Part shown: piece after piece, positions 1-7,832 of the stretch | How positions within the stretch are numbered: the stretch's first letter is position 1 | Layout of the letters: the number at the start of each line of letters is the position of its first letter | Virus record (IMG/VR): IMGVR_UViG_3300010397_000024 | Coordinates: 1 to 43,889 of that record | DNA from: a virus | Direction: 5' to 3' (one strand) | DNA length: 43,889 bases | Notes under the pieces: generated by a model | What the model saw: only the letters and a program-made list of their open reading frames with translations | Database searches by the model: none | Told to the model about the DNA's origin: nothing | Translations under genes and position numbers: made by a program

Positions 1-123
1 TCACGTCGGTCGGCGGCTCCGAGTGGTGCGCGATGTCGAACTCGCCCAGTTGGGCATAGGCGATCGCCACTTGCTCAGCCACCAGTTCTAGCGCTACGTC
101 CCAGTACTCGTGCTGGGTAGCCA
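1..123. repeat. Terminal direct repeat, left copy
   Basis: These 123 bases are identical to 43767-43889. The reading frame of the glycosyltransferase gene continues from position 1 into position 43766 without a break, so the repeat most likely reflects circular closure of an assembly, or a short terminal redundancy, rather than two separate loci. The unique genome length would be 43,766 bp. Confidence 0.95.
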
Positions 124-544
124 GTGGACAGAACGCTCCCGCCGCCTTGAGCCAGGCGTCGGTGAACCACGGGAAGTCCATCCGTCGGTCCAGCACGCAT
201 CTGGGGGCCAAAGCCCCAACCTTGCCGGGGAACAAGTCTCTTTGCCTGAGCACCCACTCGTCCCATCCCAGGCTGGTGAACTCGCAGTCGTCGGTCGCCG
301 CGCCGTAGGCCAGGTAGCCCGGATGGGCCCACTGGAGTTCATTCAGCGCTTTGCACTGGCCGATACGCTTACCCACCATCAGAGATGCCATGCTCTCCAC
401 CCCGTGGTAGATCTCGGCCTGATCCTCATCCACATAGACCGCGACGTCTGCCCGAGGTCCAGTTCTCATCACCGACTCGATCATGCGCTTCAGTTGCCGG
501 GGGCGGCTCCTAGAAGCACACATCACCAGGAGTTCCTTAGGCAA
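1..544 (-). CDS. GT-A-like glycosyltransferase, N-terminal part (continues at 43766-43627)
   Basis: The protein is split by the window ends. Reading from 544 to 1 and then from 43766 to 43627 gives 684 bases, 227 residues plus stop. It is a paralogue of the proteins at 2013-2687 and 2684-3370: an opening strand then CASRSRP (residues 9-15), an acidic triplet DED at 39-41, and a second acidic pair in ATDDCEF near 85. These resemble the nucleotide-sugar and metal-binding positions of GT-A folds. I chose TTG at 544 because it restores the first beta strand and matches the paralogues' lengths (224 and 228). GTG at 526 and ATG at 523 have a better AAGGAA ribosome site (538-533) and remain possible. 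The start overlaps the stop of the GT9-like gene. The sugar and acceptor are unknown. Confidence 0.8.
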   Translation of the reverse strand, partial: MPKELLVMCASRSRPRQLKRMIESVMRTGPRADVAVYVDEDQAEIYHGVESMASLMVGKRIGQCKALNELQWAHPGYLAYGAATDDCEFTSLGWDEWVLRQRDLFPGKVGALAPRCVLDRRMDFPWFTDAWLKAAGAFCPLATQHEYWDVALELVAEQVAIAYAQLGEFDIAHHSEPPTDV

Positions 545-1388
545 CGGGCACCGTCAGGTGCCTGTCGCGCCAAGCGGGCCATTCGGCCCTCAGTTCGGGC
601 TCGATCCGGTTCAGGTGGTTCGGCTGGAGGTTGTCCCATAGCTGCCTAGGATGGTCCCCGATCGGGTCGTGGACTCTGACCGAGTTGGTCTTCATCGCCC
701 CTGCCAGAGCCACCACGCTGGAACCCGTGCCGATCACCAGCTGGGAGATCTTCATCAGCCGTGCGAGTTCCAGGAAGCTCCCGTGGTCATCGAAGGTTTC
801 CCACTTAGGGTAAGTCCTCGCCCCGACCTCCAGGTCCCTTTCGCTGCCAACGAATACGATCCGATCGAAACGGTCTTTGAGTTCTTGCTGGATATCCGAC
901 AGGAACACCCAGAACTTGGGCGTACCCTTGGTGTTGGAATAGATCGCCTGACCGTGGAGCAGACAGATGCGCTCGCCCGAGGAGAAGCCGGGAACCTCGC
1001 CCGGCGCCTCGATCGTGGGGACGGTAGCTAGTTGGTCTTGCGTGACACTCAGACCCAGCTTGGAGTTGGTCAGGGTCTCCAGCGTCAGTTGGCGCTGGGG
1101 GAAGGTTCTGAATCCCAGATGCGTAACGTCTTTGTCCTGGAACTCGGAGGGCGGGAGGTCGAAGTGCCAAGGCTGGCCGCCACAGTTGTAGTTCTCTACC
1201 CCGGGCTTGAACTCGACCTTCTCGACACAGGGCTGCGCAGCAAAGAGCGGAGCCACCATGCTGCACGAACGCTCATCCATCCAGCAGGTGAACTGCTTGC
1301 CGTTCTCTTTGGCCCACCAATAAGCTACCGGCCACTGATGGATCGCATCCCCCGCCTTGCCAGGGAAAGTGAACACTGTCTCAGCCAT
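537..1388 (-). CDS. GT9/heptosyltransferase-like glycosyltransferase (GT-B)
   Basis: This 283-residue protein resembles the ADP-heptose/LPS heptosyltransferase superfamily (GT family 9). It opens with a strand followed by PGKAGDAIHQWP, in the place of the family's GD...P loop. Its C-terminal half has a VFVGSERDLE strand-loop, then a helix and LVIGTGSSVVALAGAM, the nucleotide-sugar binding region of GT-B folds. It is a little shorter than typical heptosyltransferases (about 320-350). The start overlaps the FkbM gene stop by 8 bases and has a strong AAGGAGAGG ribosome site. It probably adds a sugar to a phage or host glycan together with its neighbours; the donor is not readable. Confidence 0.7.
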   Translation of the reverse strand: MAETVFTFPGKAGDAIHQWPVAYWWAKENGKQFTCWMDERSCSMVAPLFAAQPCVEKVEFKPGVENYNCGGQPWHFDLPPSEFQDKDVTHLGFRTFPQRQLTLETLTNSKLGLSVTQDQLATVPTIEAPGEVPGFSSGERICLLHGQAIYSNTKGTPKFWVFLSDIQQELKDRFDRIVFVGSERDLEVGARTYPKWETFDDHGSFLELARLMKISQLVIGTGSSVVALAGAMKTNSVRVHDPIGDHPRQLWDNLQPNHLNRIEPELRAEWPAWRDRHLTVPVA

Positions 1389-2016
1389 CTGACCTCTCCT
1401 TCGCCCATAATACGTTCCAGCCGTAACGGCCCACTCTCAGGTACCCGGCCGCTTGCATCGCCCGTTGAACCGGAGTCGGGCCATCTTGCTCTACCACGTC
1501 CTCGATCAGCATGTAAGTCGGTTTCCAGCGCTTGAGGTTGAAGCCCTTGAGAACTTCTGGCTCCCTGCCATCTACGTCAATCGATACAAAGTCGATGGGG
1601 TCCTTGTGGTCCCAGGCTTCCAACAACGAGTCCAGCGTTGTCACTCGAACCTTGCGAATTGTCGCATGGTGGCTGGCCGCGCTACAGAACCGTTCCCGGA
1701 AGTCCTCGTCGAGGTCGCCTACCGTAGCCACCACCTCCCGGTGGGCACCTCCTGGGTTGGCGTAGGAATAGAAGTCCTCTTCGCCCTCATGGCCCAAGCA
1801 GGCGCACAGGACTACGTGCTTCCGGGTCTTGATCAGGTCTTCCGCCAAGTCTGGGTTGGGCTCGACACACAACACGTTCCAGCCGTTTTCCTCTAGCAGC
1901 AAGGTATTGCTCAAGGTCTTGCCGTCGCCTGCGCCTACTTCCACTGCCGTGCCGACGTAGCCGTTAGGGAATAGCTTGAGAACCTCGTCGTCCTCGCCGT
2001 CGTCCGAGTAAGTCAT
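1381..2016 (-). CDS. FkbM-family SAM-dependent methyltransferase
   Basis: This 211-residue protein is recognisable as an FkbM-type class I methyltransferase. Motif I is EVGAGDGK (residues 26-33), the strand-2 acidic motif is VEPNP (51-55), and the FkbM signature region is DVDGREPEVL (147-156). FkbM enzymes O-methylate sugars or polyketides. The ATG at 2016 overlaps the TGA of the preceding glycosyltransferase (ATGA); a longer in-frame reading to 2148 would lie inside that gene and is unlikely. It is placed between two glycosyltransferases, so O-methylation of a sugar they transfer is the natural inference. Confidence 0.85.
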   Translation of the reverse strand: MTYSDDGEDDEVLKLFPNGYVGTAVEVGAGDGKTLSNTLLLEENGWNVLCVEPNPDLAEDLIKTRKHVVLCACLGHEGEEDFYSYANPGGAHREVVATVGDLDEDFRERFCSAASHHATIRKVRVTTLDSLLEAWDHKDPIDFVSIDVDGREPEVLKGFNLKRWKPTYMLIEDVVEQDGPTPVQRAMQAAGYLRVGRYGWNVLWAKERSDG

Positions 2017-2687
2017 GCGGCCGCTATCGCCGCACGGAGCCGCTGTACCGCCACCGGACGTTCGGTCACGCACCAGGTTAGAAACGCCGCGGTGTCGGCT
2101 TGGTAGTTGGCCATGTTCTGCGCTAGCCCTTGGTGCTTCATCAGCCACTTATCTCTGGGGGCGTAGACGATGTTGGTGGCATCGCCTAGCAGTTCGTGCA
2201 TGGTGTCCCAGCAGAAGTGGTAGATCGTGGGGTGGGCGTACCAGCCTAGCGTGTTGATCCACTCGCGGGAGACACAAGGGTAGTTGAGGAACGCACCCTG
2301 ATCGTGAGCGGCTGAGACTACCCCGATCCTTCCAGGGAAGCCTTCGAGCGTGTCCAGCGCATAGGTGTCCCAGCCGGGAGTGACGAACTCGGCATCATCG
2401 GGGGCCGCGCAGAAGGCCTCATAGGGCCTTTGAGTCATGGAGTTCCGTTCGGCCGAGAGTCTCATGCTCAGGTAGGCTGAGCCGTTGATCGAGGCCCCAG
2501 GACCGATTTTGGGGCCGTACTCGAACCAGACTCGTTCGGGAACCTTCAGGCTGTCATAGAGCACCTTCTGGTCGTCGTCCAATCTCACCACCAAGTGGGC
2601 GACGGTGCTGGTCTTGACGAAGCTCGCGACCATGCGTTCTAGATGCTCAGGTCTTCCTCGGCTGGGGCAGATGATCAGAATGCTCAA
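2013..2687 (-). CDS. GT-A-like glycosyltransferase, paralogue 2
   Basis: This 224-residue protein begins with the strand ILIICPSRGRP, typical of small GT2-like GT-A enzymes, with DDD at residues 37-39 as the likely metal/nucleotide-sugar motif and a second acidic motif PDDAEF at 96-101. TTG at 2687 is chosen because it overlaps the TGA of the preceding gene (TTTGA) and places the first strand at the N-terminus. Extension to 2792 would overlap that gene by about 100 bases and adds low-complexity sequence. It is a clear relative of 2684-3370 and of the gene across the joint, implying local duplication. The substrate is unknown. Confidence 0.8.
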   Translation of the reverse strand: MSILIICPSRGRPEHLERMVASFVKTSTVAHLVVRLDDDQKVLYDSLKVPERVWFEYGPKIGPGASINGSAYLSMRLSAERNSMTQRPYEAFCAAPDDAEFVTPGWDTYALDTLEGFPGRIGVVSAAHDQGAFLNYPCVSREWINTLGWYAHPTIYHFCWDTMHELLGDATNIVYAPRDKWLMKHQGLAQNMANYQADTAAFLTWCVTERPVAVQRLRAAIAAA

Positions 2688-3370
2688 ACCGGCACCACTT
2701 GGGCGTTGATGGCGTCCCTGACCCGGTCCACGATCGGCATCAGCTCTCTGGCTACGAACGGCAGAAAAGCCTCGGTATCGCGACTGGCCCATACCTGGTT
2801 AGCGGTCATCATCAGGTCGTGGTCGATGTTGAACCGCTCCTTGGGGGCATGGACGATCGCCGTCATCTCGCCGATCAGCGCAATCACTAAGGGCCAGACA
2901 AAGTGGTGGGCGATCGGGACCGCGAACCAGCCGGTGGCCTGGATCCACTCTTTGGTCACAAACGGCATGTCTACATGCGGGCCTTGGTTGTGGGCGGGAG
3001 AGACCACCCCTACCCGGTTAGGCAGGAACGCGGCCACGTCGAGACACCACTCGGCCCACTGGCCGGTCGTTACCACCGCGTCATCTGGGATCAGGCCGTA
3101 GAGATCGTAACCTGGAAACTCTTTTACCAAGGCGTTGGCCGATGCTACCGGGCCAATCCTGGGGCCGATGTGGACTGACATCCGAGACCTGAGTTCGGAC
3201 CTGGTCCGGGCACAAGTAGCCTCGTAGAGGTCCGACTGGTCGTCGTCCACGTAACCGATCAAGTCAGCTCGGTTGGTGGTCTTCATGATCGACTTGGCCA
3301 GGTTGACGAACTGAGCCGGCCGACTCCGGCTGGGGCAGAGCACCGCAACTCTCCCACTCGATAGGGTCAT
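2684..3370 (-). CDS. GT-A-like glycosyltransferase, paralogue 1
   Basis: This 228-residue paralogue of the previous protein has VAVLCPSRSRP at the N-terminus, VDDD at residues 41-44 and IPDDAVV near 94-100. Both copies share an order of motifs further on (NQGPH or DQGAF, then a W-containing segment and a late H). The ATG at 3370 overlaps the TGA of the FkbM gene. The two copies differ enough that recent duplication is unlikely, so they may transfer different sugars. It is in a continuous operon with the methyltransferases. The function is inferred from fold-like motifs only. Confidence 0.8.
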   Translation of the reverse strand: MTLSSGRVAVLCPSRSRPAQFVNLAKSIMKTTNRADLIGYVDDDQSDLYEATCARTRSELRSRMSVHIGPRIGPVASANALVKEFPGYDLYGLIPDDAVVTTGQWAEWCLDVAAFLPNRVGVVSPAHNQGPHVDMPFVTKEWIQATGWFAVPIAHHFVWPLVIALIGEMTAIVHAPKERFNIDHDLMMTANQVWASRDTEAFLPFVARELMPIVDRVRDAINAQVVPV

Positions 3371-3975
3371 GGGAGAAAGAATAGATCGTTGAACGCCTGC
3401 TGCTGGATGCGGGAAACCTTGGTGTATCCCAAGGCCGCTAGGTAGCCGTCAATCGGGCCCGACAGGTCCCAGCACTCGGTCACGATCACCTTGGGCTGCC
3501 ACTTCTTGAGGTCGATGCCTTTCAGGACATTCAGTTCGGTCCCCTCGGTATCCACGCATAGCACATCGAGTTGCGGAAACTGGTGCTTGGCCAGCAAGTC
3601 TTCCACCCTAGCCACCGGCACTTCGATCTTCTTCCAGTCGTGATACATCTCCCTGCCCCTGGCCGCCACCTCGCCGATGGTGGAATAAGCCTCTGGCCCA
3701 TCGACGTTGATGGTCATCGTAGCTACTCCACCGAACTCGCCGCAGGCACACTTCTCGACTAGCCCCCGGTGCTGGGTGAGCCAGTCCCAGAACTCTGGGT
3801 TGGGCTCGACGCTCAGCACTTTCCACCCCCGAGCCAGCTCCAGCCCATAGGTGCTGTTGCAGGTTTGCCCATCAGAAGCCCCGATATCCACCGCGTAGCC
3901 CTTGTAGAGCCGGGGGAAGTAGCTACTGATGATGTCTGCCAGCCCATAGTTGGGTGGATGTCTGATGTGCGGCAT
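3367..3975 (-). CDS. FkbM-family SAM-dependent methyltransferase, second copy
   Basis: This 202-residue class I methyltransferase has DIGASDGQ (30-37), SVEPNP (55-60) and CVDTEGTELNVLKG (140-153), the most diagnostic FkbM stretch. It is more canonical than the copy at 1381-2016. The start overlaps the preceding stop by one base (TGATG). Two FkbM enzymes in one phage operon suggest methylation at two positions or on two sugars of one glycan. Protein or lipid-linked acceptors cannot be excluded. Confidence 0.88.
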   Translation of the reverse strand: MPHIRHPPNYGLADIISSYFPRLYKGYAVDIGASDGQTCNSTYGLELARGWKVLSVEPNPEFWDWLTQHRGLVEKCACGEFGGVATMTINVDGPEAYSTIGEVAARGREMYHDWKKIEVPVARVEDLLAKHQFPQLDVLCVDTEGTELNVLKGIDLKKWQPKVIVTECWDLSGPIDGYLAALGYTKVSRIQQQAFNDLFFLP

Positions 3976-4160
3976 CAGGCAGCCGGCGCTTCCTTGGGCT
4001 TCCGCTTGGCCGGCCGCTTCATCGCCTTGTGGACCCGGAGGCCAATCTCGTAGCCCAAGAGCTGCGGCGGGAGGTCTGGGTCGTACGAGGCACGGATCGA
4101 GATGCCGGGTTCGCCGGGTGGGAAGATGCCAATCTGGACGATCAAAGATCGCTGAGCCAT
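3975..4160 (-). CDS. Small basic protein of unknown function
   Basis: This 61-residue protein follows a strong AGGAGG ribosome site 4 bases before ATG 4160; a TTG just upstream is too close to it. The N-terminal half is likely beta-rich and the C-terminal third is very basic, rich in Lys, Arg, Pro and Ala. It is the first gene after a gap that holds a promoter-like sequence and leads into the FkbM/glycosyltransferase operon. I do not recognise the family. Confidence 0.65.
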   Translation of the reverse strand: MAQRSLIVQIGIFPPGEPGISIRASYDPDLPPQLLGYEIGLRVHKAMKRPAKRKPKEAPAA

Positions 4161-4263
4161 CAAGCCTCCTTTGGTACGAACGCGGCAGTTTTAGCTACGA
4201 ACGCCCCTTGCACTTTTCGCGGAGCGGAAACATCCTGCTCTTAGGTTCCGGTGTAGGTTTGTC

Positions 4264-4272
4264 TTTATAGCA
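4264..4272 (-). promoter_or_regulatory. Extended -10 promoter candidate for the glycan operon
   Basis: Read on the minus strand this is TGC-TATAAA, an extended -10 box, lying 9 bases after the stop of the 4279-5502 gene. No clear -35 box is visible, which extended -10 promoters tolerate. Transcription would start near 4257, giving a leader of about 95 bases that contains an imperfect hairpin at 4214-4230. It would drive 4160 and onward into the glycosyltransferase and head genes. Confidence 0.4.
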
Positions 4273-4278
4273 CGACTC

Positions 4279-5502
4279 TTACAGAACTATCTCGATGTTA
4301 GGCAGTGGCATGACGAAGCTGGCACCGGCTTCCAGCGTGGCCCGCTCCCGCTTCAGGAACTCTTCCTTGAAGGCGTAGGGACCGACCAGGATATAGCCTG
4401 GCATGTTCGCCCGCATCGCTTCCTCGGAGACGATCGGCGTCCAGGATCCCACCATCCTGAGGTTGTACTTCAAAGGGTTACGCTCGGCCGCTCCCAGGAA
4501 GCTCTCGTGGCTGTCCAGGTACTGGAGCATCACCGTCATCTTGGTGCTGGCGCCGTAGATCCAACAGCCTCTCTGAGCGAAGGGACCGTGGCAGAGATCC
4601 AGCATGCGCTCTTTCCACTTATGGACGCGCTGGGCGAAAGCCTGAGCGTCCGCTCGGGTGGCCTTCTTGATCCCTAAGAGGTCCTCTCTCTGGCGGGTGG
4701 ACTTCCGAGCTACCACCCTCATCGAGCCACCGTTGACTTCGTTGTGGGTCACCCTGGTGATGGTCAGCCCATGCTGGCGGTAGAGGTCGGCCAGGACGTG
4801 GATGTCGTAGTAGGTCAGGTGTTCATGACAGATCCCGTCGAACCCGTTCTTCTCCAGCATGGTCGGGCTGTCGTTCAGCTGGTTGATCCAGATACCGTCG
4901 CTACTCAGGACATCGTGGATGTCCCTCACGAACTTCCCAGGGTCATCCAGGTCGTAGAACATGGCGCAAGAGGTGATGACGTCGTAGGGACCAGTACAGG
5001 CGCTCTTGGAGAAGTAGTCCGTTACCACTCGCTTGGCGTGCTGCTTGAGACTGTCGGCGAAGTCCAGCGCCGGCTCACAAGCGGTCTTGTGGAAGGTGTC
5101 TGGCACCTGGGACAAGAGGTAGCCGTCGTTGGCGCCGATATCCAGCCAGGTGCCGAAGCGGTGGTACTGGAGCGCGTTCTCGACCACGTTGGAGAGGGCG
5201 TCCTTCATGGTCTGGTTGATGGATGAGCGATACCAGTACTTGCGGAACAGGAGGTCGTTCTTGACGGTGTGCTCTAGCTGGAGCAGTCCGCAGTTGTTGC
5301 ACCGGACGAGATGGAGCGGGGCTCTTGGCAGGCCGTAGTCGATGTCGGGGACGAACCTCGGGATGAACTGCTCTCCCAGGTCCAGCACCGGCTCTAGTTC
5401 CGAGGCGTAGCAGGCTCGGCACTTGGTGATGGTGTCGTAGATCGGCTCTAGGACGGTCCGAGTATCATCCTTGGCGCTGAACTTGATCGTCGTCCGTTCC
5501 AT
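4279..5502 (-). CDS. Sugar C-methyltransferase-like protein with zinc-binding N-terminus
   Basis: This 407-residue protein has the three-part layout of the NDP-hexose C-methyltransferase group (Methyltransf_13 zinc domain, SAM domain, C-methyltransferase C-domain). Four cysteines in CRAC (28, 31) and CNNC (68, 71) form the zinc site. The SAM motif is LDIGANDGYLL (120-130). The C-terminal part contains WIYGASTKMT, typical of the C-terminal domain. Family members C-methylate deoxysugars and some relatives act on other substrates. The AAGGAG ribosome site overlaps the terminase stop. It sits between packaging and glycan genes and is likely part of the glycan set. Confidence 0.82.
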   Translation of the reverse strand: MERTTIKFSAKDDTRTVLEPIYDTITKCRACYASELEPVLDLGEQFIPRFVPDIDYGLPRAPLHLVRCNNCGLLQLEHTVKNDLLFRKYWYRSSINQTMKDALSNVVENALQYHRFGTWLDIGANDGYLLSQVPDTFHKTACEPALDFADSLKQHAKRVVTDYFSKSACTGPYDVITSCAMFYDLDDPGKFVRDIHDVLSSDGIWINQLNDSPTMLEKNGFDGICHEHLTYYDIHVLADLYRQHGLTITRVTHNEVNGGSMRVVARKSTRQREDLLGIKKATRADAQAFAQRVHKWKERMLDLCHGPFAQRGCWIYGASTKMTVMLQYLDSHESFLGAAERNPLKYNLRMVGSWTPIVSEEAMRANMPGYILVGPYAFKEEFLKRERATLEAGASFVMPLPNIEIVL

Positions 5503-5512
5503 CGGACTCTCC

Positions 5513-7237
5513 TTAGAGGTTCCTCAAGGGCTCTCTGGGATTCTCGGCGCGCCATCTCGACGTCTCGTCGTCATCCCACATCCGTGAGTCAAGGCCATCC
5601 ACTTCTATCAGTTGCGCGCCGCGTTCCCAAGGGGGTTTTTGGTTCTGCTTGGCTCTCATTGGCTGGTAAAGCTCAGGCTGGAAGGCGTCCGCGTGGGCGT
5701 CTACGTAGTCATCCTTCATCTTGGGGTTGACCATCATCTGGCCGATCTTGGCCATCTGACCCAAGAGGCTGTCGATCCCAGGACTGCCCTTGATCCAGCG
5801 AACGTGCCCATCCACCCAGAAGGTGGCGGCGTTGACGATCCTCTCGATCTTCTTGGGGCCCTTGTTGCGGTTGAACTCGTAGAGCCGCGGCATCGGAGTC
5901 CGGTCGGCGTCGTTGAAGAAGTTCCTGAGTGCTAGTTCCAGCGTCCCAGCCCTGCCACCGGAAGAGAACATGTCACCAGCTAAGGCCATGACGTGCCTGC
6001 CCTGTTGCTTGTAGCGCTGGACGATGGACACCATCTTGTGGGCGAAGTCTTCCGCTCGCCAGAGAGGACTTCCATGGACTTCGCAGATATAGACGTCGCC
6101 ACTGCCGCTTCGGGGGTAGCCGTGGACGATGATCACTGTCTCGTCCTTGGCGACACGTCTTTCGCCATGAGCGAAGGCGGTATCGAAGCAGATGGCGTAC
6201 CTCAGAGCGTTCCAGGGGACATCCTTGCTCTCGACGCCGCACTGCTGGATCTGATCCCGCGTGATGGGGTTGAACTCCGAGATGGCGGGGTCGTTCAGTA
6301 CCTGAGCCGCATACCTCAGCGGGTCCCTGCGCTGGTAGCGTTTCAGCCGGTCCTCGGGCCAGGTTTTGGGGGCGGTCGGCCTCTCGTCCTTGTCCCTGGC
6401 GCTGAGGAAGTAGACATGCCATCTACCGTCCTCTGAGGTGGTGATCGAGTCGGTCTCCATCCCAGAGAGCGTGGCGACGCCTTCATCTCTAAATGAGATG
6501 CCGAAGTGATCTTCATCGTCGTACCGCGTGCCTACCCAGACGACGAGACCGTCTGCTTGGACTACCGGGACCATGCTCGTGACCTGAGAATTCACGGTGG
6601 CCAGCCAGTTGGTGTCGGAGGTCATGCGCTCATAAGAGATTGGGTCGTCGTGGATCCAGACGTCTGGATGGGCTCCCACGATCGAGGTCTCGACGGCGAA
6701 GGTGCCGAAGCTGGGGTCCTTCCTACTGGTGTTCTTCCTCGCCGCGTGGGTGATCTCCTTGCCGGTCCAGCTTCTCGCCTGGGTACTCCAGTTGCCGTAG
6801 AGGGTGTTGAACATGGCGTAGGGGTCGGAGCCGTCTAGTACCGCCTTCATGCCACCGAGGATCTTCTGGGACAGCTCGGTGCGCTCGCTTCCGACGTAGA
6901 TGCTGACCTCGGGGTCTCTGACCTGTATCCAGAGCTGCAGCGCTTGGGAGAGGGTGGTCTTGCCGAGCTCTCTAGGGATCACCAGGGCCAGATGAGTCTG
7001 CTCGACGATGCCGTTGGCCCGGCGCTCGAACCAGGCGTCTACGTGGAACTGGAACCAGTCGGCGACTGGCTTATGGAGCTTCTCGTCGATCCACTTCTCG
7101 CCCTTGGGGTTGATGCCGGCGCCAAAGGCGTAGAGGAAGAAGGCCCAGAAGTTCTGGCGGCAGCGATGCCTTAAGAGTTCGAGTTCGTCCTCGTAGGGCC
7201 AGACCTCACAGAGTTCACGCGGTTTCCGCAGGTACAT
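5513..7237 (-). CDS. terL: Terminase large subunit (packaging ATPase/nuclease)
   Basis: This 574-residue protein drives genome packaging into the prohead. The ATPase half has a P-loop variant PRELGKTT (88-95), a Walker B-like DVWIHDD (192-198, Asp in place of the usual Glu) and a coupling-type segment VWVGTRYDDED. The C-terminal RNase H-like nuclease shows an acidic strand ICFDTAFAHG, a central GD pair after HVMALA, and a late DDYVDAHADAF. The length is usual for the family. It overlaps the end of the preceding candidate small-subunit gene by 23 bases. The packaging mode cannot be read from the sequence. Confidence 0.95.
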   Translation of the reverse strand: MYLRKPRELCEVWPYEDELELLRHRCRQNFWAFFLYAFGAGINPKGEKWIDEKLHKPVADWFQFHVDAWFERRANGIVEQTHLALVIPRELGKTTLSQALQLWIQVRDPEVSIYVGSERTELSQKILGGMKAVLDGSDPYAMFNTLYGNWSTQARSWTGKEITHAARKNTSRKDPSFGTFAVETSIVGAHPDVWIHDDPISYERMTSDTNWLATVNSQVTSMVPVVQADGLVVWVGTRYDDEDHFGISFRDEGVATLSGMETDSITTSEDGRWHVYFLSARDKDERPTAPKTWPEDRLKRYQRRDPLRYAAQVLNDPAISEFNPITRDQIQQCGVESKDVPWNALRYAICFDTAFAHGERRVAKDETVIIVHGYPRSGSGDVYICEVHGSPLWRAEDFAHKMVSIVQRYKQQGRHVMALAGDMFSSGGRAGTLELALRNFFNDADRTPMPRLYEFNRNKGPKKIERIVNAATFWVDGHVRWIKGSPGIDSLLGQMAKIGQMMVNPKMKDDYVDAHADAFQPELYQPMRAKQNQKPPWERGAQLIEVDGLDSRMWDDDETSRWRAENPREPLRNL

Positions 7238-7832
7238 CCGTGCCCCCTTCGGCCTTCCACCGCTCTAGGAGGATGCGCCCGCACTGGGTCTGGCACCACA
7301 TGGACTTCTTGAGTGCACTGCCGTATTTCGGATAGCCCTTGATGGTGCCGCCCTTGATGCCGGCGTCGCCCATGTACTTGAAGAGCTTCTTGTGGGTGTT
7401 GCAGGCCATCGCTTCGGATTTGAGCTGGGGCGGGAGGTCATCGAAGGAGAACTTGTCGGTATCGTCGATTTCCTTGCTGGTCGCCGGGAAGGCTCGACGC
7501 CAGCCGACCTGGCACTTCTCTTTGCCCAGCGCCTTCATGAAGCGCGTGACGCGTTCCAGTTCCTCTTCCACCGTCATGGGCGTCGGGAGGGTGACCGTGG
7601 CTGATTCCATGTTCATCAGCATCCGGTAGGCCTGGGCTCGTTGGGCGCCTTCGCCGGTCTCGGCCATCTCGGAGAGCCCGCGGCGGATGTCGTCCATCGA
7701 GAGGATCTTGGCAGTGCCGCGTCTGACGGCACTGTGGCGCTCTAGCTTGGCGCGTTCCCTACGGCGAGGCGGGAAGAGGCGAGGTTCCTCTTCGAGCAAC
7801 GTTTCACGTGAAACATCGTCCTCGCCGTCCAT
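7215..7832 (-). CDS. Candidate terminase small subunit, gene contains a parS site
   Basis: This 205-residue protein lies directly before terL and overlaps it, the normal place of the small terminase. The N-terminal quarter is charged and basic, followed by a helical region (MDDIRRGLSEMAETGEG) and a Cys-containing C-terminal half with basic and aromatic residues. I do not recognise a canonical small-terminase HTH by eye, so the call rests mainly on position. ATG 7832 overlaps the preceding TGA (TGATG). Codons 6-10 (VSRET) are written as a near-perfect parS palindrome at 7800-7815. Confidence 0.6.
   Translation of the reverse strand: MDGEDDVSRETLLEEEPRLFPPRRRERAKLERHSAVRRGTAKILSMDDIRRGLSEMAETGEGAQRAQAYRMLMNMESATVTLPTPMTVEEELERVTRFMKALGKEKCQVGWRRAFPATSKEIDDTDKFSFDDLPPQLKSEAMACNTHKKLFKYMGDAGIKGGTIKGYPKYGSALKKSMWCQTQCGRILLERWKAEGGTDVPAETA
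7800..7815. promoter_or_regulatory. parS-like ParB binding site
   Basis: The sequence is CGTTTCACGTGAAACA. It matches 15 of 16 bases of the bacterial chromosomal parS consensus TGTTTCACGTGAAACA, with the 14-base palindrome intact. It lies inside the 5' end of the candidate small terminase gene. Two proteins with ParB-like domains are encoded 1.2-2.8 kb upstream in the same transcription unit. It could bind the host ParB or a phage protein. Confidence 0.8.

Noticed and set aside
75-342. Short minus-strand frames near the left end
   Set aside because: Both are out of frame with the glycosyltransferase that continues across the joint and lack its motifs.
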